Origin: an uncultured Eubacteriales bacterium
Lineage (GTDB): Bacteria > Bacillota > Clostridia > Christensenellales > Aristaeellaceae
Direction: 5' to 3'
DNA: 15,280 nucleotides
Assembly (NCBI GenBank): GCA_900542395.1
Contig: UQNM01000054.1
Location: forward strand, 1 to 15,280
A program made the translations under genes and the position numbers. This document shows positions 7,701-13,677 of the stretch, in pieces. Position 1 is the first letter of the stretch. Each line of letters begins with the position of its first letter. The notes beneath the pieces were generated by a model. It was not told the origin of the DNA. It saw only the letters and a program-made list of their open reading frames with translations, and ran no database searches.

Positions 7701-10700
7701 CTCCGCGTCCGTCCGGTACGTCACGGATTCCGCGTCCTCGCCGTTGACAAGGTGAATCAGCGTGACGCCGATCCCCTCAAACGCCTCTTCATAAACGCCC
7801 TTAACGCCGTCCGCCTGCGTATCCTTGAACACGTTGACGGTCAACTGCGCCGGGATGGTCACGCCCGCGTCGATGTTTTTCACTTCGTCGCCGATTTTCA
7901 GCGAAATCGCCTGCGTACTGCCGCTCTGGGTCAGCGCGCCGTATACGGCGGAATCCTGACCGTATTGGGTGAACGTCCATTCGCCGTCCAGCTCGAAGAG
8001 CACGCTGTATTCGCCCGCGTAGAGCGCGTCAAAGCGGTATCGGCCGTTTTCGTCCGTCCGGGTCTCCGCGATGCTTTCGGTATGGCCGTTCTTGACGCGC
8101 AGCAGCACGACGCGCAGATCGGAAACGGGCTGCGCGCCCTCCGCAATCACGCCGTCGCCGTCGTCGTCGATGCGCACCGCGCCGGAAATGGAGGCGCTCT
8201 GGCACATCGTCACCGTGCCGAAATCCACAACGTCGCCCTGCGCCAGCTCCACCGTGCGGCGAATCTCGCCGTCCTCCGCGTCCGCGGAGAGATAGCCCTG
8301 CGGCAGCGTCAGCACAACGTCGTATTTGCCCGGCAGCATCCCCGCGAAATCAAACGCGCCGCTGTCGCCCGTCATCACCACGGCCGGCTCTTCTTCGCCG
8401 CTCTTTTCCATTTCGAGGTTCAGCCCGCCGAAACCGACCGTCTGCCCGTCCGCAAGCTGCTCAAGCACATTGCCGTAGACCTCGCCCGCGTAAATGCAGC
8501 CCGCGTTGACGATATAATCGCTGTGGTCGCCGTCGATCACGAGGGTTTCGCTCAGGCCGTAATGCGTATCGCGCACGGCGCTTTGCACATGGTCGGAATA
8601 CAGCTCGCCGTTGGAGAAGATCACGCCGCTTCCCCCGTCAAACTGCACGGTATAGCTGCCGCCGGAGACGGGCGAAAACGCATAGCGTCCGTCTGAATCG
8701 GTGCGGCAGGCGCTGACAACCTCGCCCGCTCGGGTGAGCAGCGTCACGTTCAGCCCCGCGTAACGCGCGGTTTCGTCCGCGTCCATCACGCCGTCGGCGT
8801 CGCTGTCCAGAAACGCAATGCCGCTGATCGTGCCGTCCACGCCCGCGGAGGCCGCCGCAAACATGCCGCTGCCCGTCACGCCAAAGCTGTCCGTCCGTTC
8901 CGCGGTGCGCGCAATCGCCTGCTTCGCGCCGTCCGCCTGCGTCTGCACAAGCAGCGTCCCGTCGAAGGTCGTCCGCGCGTTCAGCGTCGCCTCGCCATCC
9001 ACGCCCGTTTTCACGTTCAGCGTGATCTGCCCCGGCGTAAAGCCGCCCTCGGCCAGCTCCTCGCCGGTCTGCGCGTTCAGATAGGTGACGCGCACCGCGT
9101 CGATATCGTTGGGCACATCCGCAAAGCTCACGGCCGTCGGCCCTGTGAGCACGTCGGTCGTCTTGGCCTTAGAGGGCCGCCAGCCGCCGCCCGTCAGGCT
9201 GTATTCCACGCGCGCGCGATAGCGGCCGCCGTTTTCATCCGTCGGCGCGGTGAGCACGAGGCTCTCGACCTTCACCCGCGCGCCGCTCTGCTCCGATACG
9301 TCGATCTGTACGCGCGGCTGAATCAGCGTCTCGCCCCGGCGCATGGCGGCGGTATCCACCGTCAGCAGGGTCAGCCCCTGCGCGTTGGCGGCGTATACGT
9401 CGTCGAGCAGCCCTTCGATCGTCCCGCTTTCCGGCAGAGACAGGCAGCGCATGCCCGCGCTCGCCACGCTTCCGCCCTGCGTCAGATACGGCGGAATCTC
9501 CACCGTGATCTCGCTGTTTTCGCAGAACGCATAGCCTTCGGCTGCCTCGATCTGGCGCAGCGTGTAGGCGCCGACGGGTACGGCCATCGGGTTGCGATAC
9601 GCCGAGTCGCCCATTTCAAAATCGAGCACCGCCTCGCCGTCGCCGCTCAGCAGCTCAAACCGCCCGCCGGAGACATGCGCCCCGGTGGATATATCCGTCA
9701 AATCCAGCTCAAAGAAGCCCCTGTCGCTGGAAACCGCGCAATCCAGTACGCGCGTCTCGCCCGCGGTCAGCGTGACCTCGTAGATCGTCTCGTCCGCCGC
9801 GAATCCGGCCGCGCCGCTCAATTCGCGCAGATAATACGTCGTGCCCTCCGGCTCGGCCGGGAGCCTGACGCTGACGGCCCTCTTTTCACTCGGCGCGGCG
9901 TTGGCCCACACCGTCGTCTGCTCCGACGCGGAGGGATACGGCGACAGGCTGCCATTTTCCATCGTATACACGCCGTATTCGCCCGTCAGCGGCACGACGT
10001 AGGTTTGCAGCTTGTCGTTGAATGTCAGACCCGTTTTCGAGACGGACAGCAGCGCGTATTCCTCCAGCGGGACGCGCACGCGCTGCACCTCGCCGCCCGC
10101 GACGGTCACGGTCTGCTCGCCGGAAAGCGTGTAGCCCTCGGGCATCTGCGTCTGTCGGAGCACATAAGTGCCCGCCGCAAGCTGACCCGCGTAGAACGCG
10201 CCGTCCGTCAGCGCCAAATCGGTCGTCTGCCCGTCGGCGGCCAGCAGCTCAAAGCGCACCTGCGCCAGCTGCTCCTGTTCGAGCGTCCCGCCCGTCAGCG
10301 TTACGCTCACGCCGCCGAGCGCATCCATGCACGTCAGCGTCACATCGGTCTGCTGCGCGTTCTGCATGGCAAAGCGCGCCGCCTGCGGCGCGGTCATGCC
10401 CTGCGCGAGCCCCTGCGTCTGCGCGGCGTATTCGCCGGGCGCAAGGCGGACGGAACACACGCCGTCCGCGTCGGTTTGCAGCAAAATGCCGGTGTCGTTC
10501 ACGCTCTGTCCGCCGCTTTGCACGCTGTAAATCCGCACCTGCGCGCCGGAAAGCGGCTCCCCGGCGGCGTTTCCATTCGCATCCAGCTTGCGCACCGAAA
10601 CGGCGAACTGCGCCAGCCCGTAGCGCGTGTGCACGAGGCTGATTTCCCCGGCCTCGCCCGCAACGGCAGCGCACGTCGTCCGCGCCGCGCGGTCATAGCC

Positions 10701-12410
10701 CTCCGGCGCGCTCTGCGTCGCAATCGTCGCTTCGCCCGCGGCCATCGGCGGCGTCACCGCGCGCCCCGTTTCGTCCGTCGTCACGGCATAGCTTTGACCG
10801 GCCGAATCCGTCACGTCATACGCCGCTCCGGCAATCGCGTTGCCGTCTTCATCGACGCTGTGCAGCACCAGCCGCGTCTGCGCCGCCGCAAAGGCAATCG
10901 TCTCCTCGCGGCTGGGCAGCGTGAACGGCTCGGACTGCGGCAAAACGCCCAGCCTCGCCGCGTCGCTTTCCGCCAGCCTCAGCACATATGTTCCGCTCAG
11001 CGCCTCCAGCGAAACGCCGCCATCCTGAATCTGCACGTCGTCCGCCGTCTGCCGTCCGCCGTCTGCCGTCAGCAGTTCAGCCGTCAGCGGCTCGTTCAGC
11101 GCCGTTTCCTGCCGCGCGCCCGTGTCGTCGATCTCCGCGCGCACCATCGCAAAGCGTTGATTTTCGAGTGTGAGCAGGCGCACCGAAATCTGCGCTGCCT
11201 GACCCGCTTCAACGCAGATCGTCTCGTTATTCGTTTCGCCGATCTGGGTGTTTTTCGGCGCGGTGATTTCCTCCACGCGGTAAACGCCCGCCGGAAGCGG
11301 GTCGGAAACCGCCAGCCCGTCCGCGTCCATCGCATACGGGCCGTAGACCTCGCCCGTCTCCTCGGAAGCATAGCTGACCGCGCCGCCGGATACCGCGCGC
11401 CCGCTCTCGGCCTGCATCACGATGCGCCCCATGCGGCTCACCGCCGCCAGCTCGACCTTCGTGGTCTGGCCGCCGCGCACGATCAACTGCCCCTGCGTGA
11501 AGGGCAGAAGGATATCCGCGTCCCCCGCGTAGGAGAGCGTCACGTCGTAGCTGCCCTCCGGCAGCGCCGCCTGCGCCATGCCGTCGCTGTCCGTCGTCAC
11601 GTCGCCCTGACCGGCAATGTGCAGCGTCAGACCGGCGAGCGGCTTTTCCTCCCGCTCGCCCAGCGCGTTGACGGAAACCACCGTCGCCGCCGCCTGCACC
11701 GTGCCCGGCGCGGGATGCTCAAAGACGACGCTCACGGCGGATGCAAGTGCCACCTGCGCGCTCGCGCTGTCGTTTTGTGCCGGAAGGACGCCCTCCGGCA
11801 GTTCGGTTTCCGAAACGGTGTAGCTTCCCGCGCGGTCACAGAGCAGCACCGCCTGTCCGTTTCCATCGGTCGTCAATTCCGTTTGCGCGCCCGTCTCATC
11901 CGTCGCCGCCAGGCGAACGCCCTCGATCGCCTCGCCCCGCTGGTCGCGCACCGTGATGTTCAGCCGCCCCTGCGCCTCGTTCTGAACGACGATTTCGCCG
12001 CCCGTCACCGGGATCAGCGTCTGGCTGTCAAACGTGTAGCCCTCCGGCGCGCGCTCCTGCCTCAGGTAAAACTCCGTGCCCTGCGGCAGGCTGAAGCGCG
12101 TTTCGGTTTCGCCCGTGCGGATGCGCATCGGCTCGCTGGGATTCGCCCACGGCGTGAGCTTTCCCTCGCTGGAATAGACGTACACGCCGAATTCCGCGCC
12201 CGCCAGCGCCTCCACGGTCTCCTTTTCGCCGTTTTCGCCGCTCTTCACGCCCTCAACGCGCAGGCTGATGGCGCCCATGCCGGCCGGGTCTGACATGGCG
12301 GGTACATAAATATAGTCGCCAAGGCGTTTTTCCTCCGCGACTGCCGCTGGGTTCCATTCAAGCATCGCCAGCGCGCACACCAGTGCCCCGGCTTTGATGA
12401 TTTGATTCAA
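4764..12410 (-). CDS. Giant exported multi-module (SpaA/CnaB-like and SdrD-B-like) surface protein, 2548 aa
   Basis: A signal peptide (MNQIIKAGALVCALAMLEW..., likely cut after AVA25) is followed by about ten prealbumin/CnaB- or SpaA-like modules (about 47-990). Two of these, at about 47-147 and 787-890, resemble each other (A-[EG]-[FY]-GVY, F/TYYLR-E, ..GF/GYTF). A linker region of about 200 residues follows, then twelve SdrD-B-like modules of roughly 110 residues, starting near 1190, 1307, 1405, 1521, 1641, 1759, 1873, 1986, 2105, 2216, 2310 and 2425. Their pattern is G-x-VW-x-D-x-[DN]-x-DG ... GV-x-V-x-LL ... TD-x-x-G-x-Y-x-F ... PG-x-Y-x-[VL]-R. In this family such modules are calcium-binding stalk or adhesin domains. 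The last module ends NIDVGLTERAEK and stop: there is no LPXTG, membrane helix or dockerin. The start is TTG with GGAGG 8 nt upstream; no ATG fits before or within the signal peptide apart from Met16. No enzymatic domain is seen. Adhesion or matrix function is inference. Confidence 0.85.
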   Translation of the reverse strand: MNQIIKAGALVCALAMLEWNPAAVAEEKRLGDYIYVPAMSDPAGMGAISLRVEGVKSGENGEKETVEALAGAEFGVYVYSSEGKLTPWANPSEPMRIRTGETETRFSLPQGTEFYLRQERAPEGYTFDSQTLIPVTGGEIVVQNEAQGRLNITVRDQRGEAIEGVRLAATDETGAQTELTTDGNGQAVLLCDRAGSYTVSETELPEGVLPAQNDSASAQVALASAVSVVFEHPAPGTVQAAATVVSVNALGEREEKPLAGLTLHIAGQGDVTTDSDGMAQAALPEGSYDVTLSYAGDADILLPFTQGQLIVRGGQTTKVELAAVSRMGRIVMQAESGRAVSGGAVSYASEETGEVYGPYAMDADGLAVSDPLPAGVYRVEEITAPKNTQIGETNNETICVEAGQAAQISVRLLTLENQRFAMVRAEIDDTGARQETALNEPLTAELLTADGGRQTADDVQIQDGGVSLEALSGTYVLRLAESDAARLGVLPQSEPFTLPSREETIAFAAAQTRLVLHSVDEDGNAIAGAAYDVTDSAGQSYAVTTDETGRAVTPPMAAGEATIATQSAPEGYDRAARTTCAAVAGEAGEISLVHTRYGLAQFAVSVRKLDANGNAAGEPLSGAQVRIYSVQSGGQSVNDTGILLQTDADGVCSVRLAPGEYAAQTQGLAQGMTAPQAARFAMQNAQQTDVTLTCMDALGGVSVTLTGGTLEQEQLAQVRFELLAADGQTTDLALTDGAFYAGQLAAGTYVLRQTQMPEGYTLSGEQTVTVAGGEVQRVRVPLEEYALLSVSKTGLTFNDKLQTYVVPLTGEYGVYTMENGSLSPYPSASEQTTVWANAAPSEKRAVSVRLPAEPEGTTYYLRELSGAAGFAADETIYEVTLTAGETRVLDCAVSSDRGFFELDLTDISTGAHVSGGRFELLSGDGEAVLDFEMGDSAYRNPMAVPVGAYTLRQIEAAEGYAFCENSEITVEIPPYLTQGGSVASAGMRCLSLPESGTIEGLLDDVYAANAQGLTLLTVDTAAMRRGETLIQPRVQIDVSEQSGARVKVESLVLTAPTDENGGRYRARVEYSLTGGGWRPSKAKTTDVLTGPTAVSFADVPNDIDAVRVTYLNAQTGEELAEGGFTPGQITLNVKTGVDGEATLNARTTFDGTLLVQTQADGAKQAIARTAERTDSFGVTGSGMFAAASAGVDGTISGIAFLDSDADGVMDADETARYAGLNVTLLTRAGEVVSACRTDSDGRYAFSPVSGGSYTVQFDGGSGVIFSNGELYSDHVQSAVRDTHYGLSETLVIDGDHSDYIVNAGCIYAGEVYGNVLEQLADGQTVGFGGLNLEMEKSGEEEPAVVMTGDSGAFDFAGMLPGKYDVVLTLPQGYLSADAEDGEIRRTVELAQGDVVDFGTVTMCQSASISGAVRIDDDGDGVIAEGAQPVSDLRVVLLRVKNGHTESIAETRTDENGRYRFDALYAGEYSVLFELDGEWTFTQYGQDSAVYGALTQSGSTQAISLKIGDEVKNIDAGVTIPAQLTVNVFKDTQADGVKGVYEEAFEGIGVTLIHLVNGEDAESVTYRTDAEGNVTFAGVSPGEYAIAYQLPGQWRATKQADAASASAPVSCVPQTTLSGGRSEPFTLTMGQTGVKLYIGAMLSGSISGRVYYDDDADAKLGASELYCRDAKVELLNAAGDTVAAASTAEDGSYAFEGVAPGRYRVRFTAKEADSGFSATERSMAKGGVQQSDDSVSTTRVLTLSGGDVLSEANAGVVRRGTLTGSIWIDRNGDGVRQAEEALLSGVEVHLMNGAGRFITESTTTDENGRFAFARVAPGSYKLRVDAPEGYVFSGAAQDSVLPLESTRDGRGYSASFTMLGGAKVEGVSFGLLTQGKITGRVWLDGDYDGLMGETAEGLRGATVALLGGDGEEMAQTQSTRTGEFTFDRLMPGTYSVRVTLPEGYVYTVGGADSLARRTDEAAVTIGLGELHMGETLSGVNVGALKPASVGGVVWMDADDDGRRQSGDAGVQGVTVQMRITDGADAGTTLNATTDASGSYRFDGVMPGRAELSFTLADGYAFAKNASGTRRVSVVPMADSVNGQTDGVDVLSGENNLDLDVGVVAVGTMAGTVWQDSRYDGIYGKKEAGVSGARIELLDAAGGETLKRAETDENGRYALDFVRAGDYTLRVTLPDGMMFTCGGESAIAETDANCAQSAAFSVAMGESRENMNVGAIAAAAIAGCVTAPNAVITLTQGGTVVAATQTDANGDFELTALRPGQYRVRMALPEDRLFERGAALELTHADAQEGQTGEINLAMGERLTLETITAVETATVGGRAWQDQNADGVMDAQEPALPGVTVALLDENGGVAAEQTVGEDGRYSFRLIRSGRYSLRFTLPGGELFADQSGEAGGSCVAPVEGSTAAIAPMTLEGGQKIDSLNLGAIEAAQIGDTVWLDQNGNGLQDYGEPGLEGVALTLLRVDGDEQADIAAQTVSDEYGYYHFRNLRPGSYSLRVELEEGDTLTFRFGAPLGEIDSDIDPETGVSDVFRLQSGETRLNIDVGLTERAEK
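11039..11070. repeat. 14-bp perfect tandem duplication inside the giant gene
   Basis: CGTCCGCCGTCTGC occurs at 11039-11052 and again at 11053-11066, with four further bases of a third unit. It encodes the segment TADGGRQTADD (residues around 449) of the giant protein. Because 14 is not a multiple of three, gain or loss of one unit would shift the frame early in the protein. Confidence 0.85.
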
Positions 12411-12418
12411 AACATTTA

Positions 12419-12440
12419 CCTCCGCTTTTGAGAGAAAAGC
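12419..12440 (-). promoter_or_regulatory. Ribosome binding site of the giant gene with an adjacent leader hairpin
   Basis: On the minus strand GGAGG (12423-12419) is followed by 8 nt and then TTG, which fixes the TTG start at 12410. Immediately upstream, GCTTTT and AAAAGC (12440-12435 and 12429-12424) form a 6-bp stem with a 5-nt loop ending at the base before GGAGG. An ATG (12415-12413) is only 3 nt from the Shine-Dalgarno and opens a two-codon frame (ATG TTT TGA) whose stop overlaps the TTG start. Confidence 0.65.
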
Positions 12441-12518
12441 TCAGTTTGTTCATCCGCATCGCGCTTATCCACGCGCTGAAAACACGTTCCAGAATGAACA
12501 GCGTTTTCCATTTGATTC

Positions 12519-12547
12519 ATTTTAATCCATCCGGCGGGTCTTGTCAA
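12519..12547 (-). promoter_or_regulatory. Promoter of the giant surface-protein gene
   Basis: On the minus strand a perfect TTGACA (12547-12542), a 17-nt spacer and TAAAAT (12524-12519; five of six) make a near-consensus sigma-70-type promoter. The expected start near 12512 gives a leader of about 100 nt before the TTG start codon. Its -35 hexamer overlaps that of the divergent promoter by five bases. Confidence 0.8.
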
Positions 12548-12569
12548 GAAAAGCGAATTGCGCTATACT
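12541..12569 (+). promoter_or_regulatory. Promoter of the thioesterase/Nif11-like operon
   Basis: TTGTCA (12541-12546; five of six), a 17-nt spacer and TATACT (12564-12569; five of six) form a strong promoter. Transcription should begin near 12576, leaving a short leader with GGAGG at 12586-12590, 8 nt before the ATG at 12599. Confidence 0.8.
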
Positions 12570-12598
12570 TTTGGGTGTTCTAAACGGAGGCGTAGCTT

Positions 12599-13339
12599 AT
12601 GAATAAAACATATACGGAAACCTTTGCCGTCCGCGCGACGGACTGCGATTTTGAGCGCCGCATGCGGCTGGACGCGCTCTTTGTCGCCATGCAGGAGGGC
12701 GGCGAGCGCCACGCGCTTGCCCTCGGCGCGGGTTATGACCAGATGATGGCGCGCGGGCTGTTTTTTGCGCTGGCGCGCATCCATGTCAGCACCCTGCGCG
12801 CGCCGCGTCAGGGCGAAACCGTGGTGCACACGACATGGCCGGGCGAAATGAACCGCTTCTTCTGCCCGCGCTACCACGTCTTCTCTCTGGAGGACGGCAC
12901 CCCGCTGGCGGCCGCCGGCGCGCTCTGGGTGATGCTCGACACGAAGCAGCGCCGCATCGTCAGCCCGCAGAAAGTCGATCTCGGCTTTCCGGATAACAGC
13001 GATCTGCCCGCGCCGGTCGCCTTGCCGACGCGCCTGCCCGCGCTCCGGGGCGAAACGCCGCAGGTCTTCAATCGCACGCCGCAGTATTCCGATTTCGACG
13101 TGAACGGCCACGTCAACAACACCAAATACATCGCGTGGCTCTGCGATGCGCTCGGCTTTGACGCGCTGCGCGGCGCGTACATCGGCGATCTCGTGGCCGG
13201 ATATGAAAAGGAAATCCGCGGCCACGACGCGCTTCGGCTGACGCTCGCCCGGCAGGATAACGCTTTCTCCTTCCAGATTGCATCCGCCGCAAACGAAAAG
13301 CACTTTGTCGCAGGCGGAACGCTGCGCCCGGAGGGTTGA
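12599..13339 (+). CDS. Acyl-ACP thioesterase (FatA-like double hotdog)
   Basis: The 246-residue product has the size and pattern of bacterial acyl-ACP thioesterases (plant FatA/FatB relatives), which hydrolyse acyl-acyl carrier protein in the cytosol to release free fatty acids. The N-terminal hotdog begins TETFAVRATDCDFERRMRLDALFVAMQEGGERHA. The linker and C-terminal hotdog carry the signature YSDFDVNGHVNNTKYIAWL, with D167, N169 and H171 as likely catalytic residues. Central strands (EMNRFFCPRYHVF, ALWVMLDTKQRRIV) also fit the family. The ATG at 12599 has GGAGG 8 nt upstream and a strong promoter. The next gene's ribosome binding site lies within the last codons, so the two should be translationally coupled. 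Chain-length preference cannot be judged from sequence alone. Confidence 0.92.
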   Translation: MNKTYTETFAVRATDCDFERRMRLDALFVAMQEGGERHALALGAGYDQMMARGLFFALARIHVSTLRAPRQGETVVHTTWPGEMNRFFCPRYHVFSLEDGTPLAAAGALWVMLDTKQRRIVSPQKVDLGFPDNSDLPAPVALPTRLPALRGETPQVFNRTPQYSDFDVNGHVNNTKYIAWLCDALGFDALRGAYIGDLVAGYEKEIRGHDALRLTLARQDNAFSFQIASAANEKHFVAGGTLRPEG

Positions 13340-13341
13340 GC

Positions 13342-13608
13342 ATGAACGATATTCTGCGCGCCATGCGCAAGCGGGCGCTCGTCGATTTCTCGTTCCGGCA
13401 GGCGATTTTGGCGACCCGAAACGCCGCCGATCCGCTGACCGCCCTGTGCGAGCTGGCGCAGGTCAACGGCTTTAACCTGACGCTGGCGGACATCATCTCC
13501 GACGGGGAGGAATTTTCCTGCAACCAGACGAAATCCACCAACGGCGGCAACCCCATGCCCTACGATTGCTTTGACGATTCCTACGAGATGTTTCTGCTAT
13601 CGCTGTAA
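13342..13608 (+). CDS. Small Nif11-like leader-peptide protein (possible RiPP precursor)
   Basis: This 88-residue protein starts at ATG 13342, two bases after the thioesterase stop, with GGAGG at 13330-13334. Residues about 12-52 follow the Nif11/NHLP leader pattern: an F-x-x-A-x-L helix, DPLTALCELA, then NGFNLTLADII, close to the family's G-[YF]-x-[LF]-T-x-x-[ED]-[LI]. After ISDGEEF comes a tail of about 30 residues with two Cys (C60, C76), several Ser and Thr (S59, T63, S65, T66, S80, S87), a GG at 68-69 and a hydrophobic end (MFLLSL). In other bacteria Nif11-like leaders guide modification of peptides by lanthionine, radical-SAM or cyclase enzymes and are cut after GG-like sites. No such enzyme or C39 transporter lies in this window. 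It could equally be a non-RiPP member of the family. Confidence is good that it is a gene, moderate for the family. Confidence 0.65.
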   Translation: MNDILRAMRKRALVDFSFRQAILATRNAADPLTALCELAQVNGFNLTLADIISDGEEFSCNQTKSTNGGNPMPYDCFDDSYEMFLLSL

Positions 13609-13623
13609 GACTTCTTTTTGAGC

Positions 13624-13677
13624 AAATAACGACAAAAAACGACGCTCCTTGCGAACGTCGTTTTTTTGTCGTTATTT
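13624..13677. terminator. Bidirectional terminator between convergent genes
   Basis: A 21-nt arm (13624-13644, AAATAACGAC...ACGACG) pairs with 13656-13677 (CGTCGTTTTTTTGTC...TTT) with one extra T, around an 11-nt loop. The inner stem ACGACG/CGTCGT followed by seven T acts rightwards; on the minus strand the equivalent run of six T follows. The TAA stop of the leftward membrane-protein gene (13672-13674) lies inside the outer stem, so the terminator ends both the Nif11-like operon and the convergent gene. Confidence 0.9.

Noticed and set aside
5095..8840. CRISPR-like regular spacing of repeats in the giant gene
   Set aside because: The periodicity of about 340 nt reflects diverged protein modules in one reading frame, not short identical repeats with spacers.
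9675..12293. 872-residue open frame on the plus strand opposite the giant gene
   Set aside because: Very rich in Arg, His, Ala and Gln with no recognisable domain or ribosome binding site. It is the antisense shadow of a long high-GC gene whose strong modular protein is on the minus strand.
12563..13303. 246-residue minus-strand open frame opposite the thioesterase
   Set aside because: Compositional shadow; the plus-strand protein carries the FatA-type DVNGHVNN motif with promoter and ribosome binding site.
13336..13341. TTG start two codons earlier for the Nif11-like gene
   Set aside because: The ATG at 13342 has better spacing (7 nt) from GGAGG and is the stronger codon.
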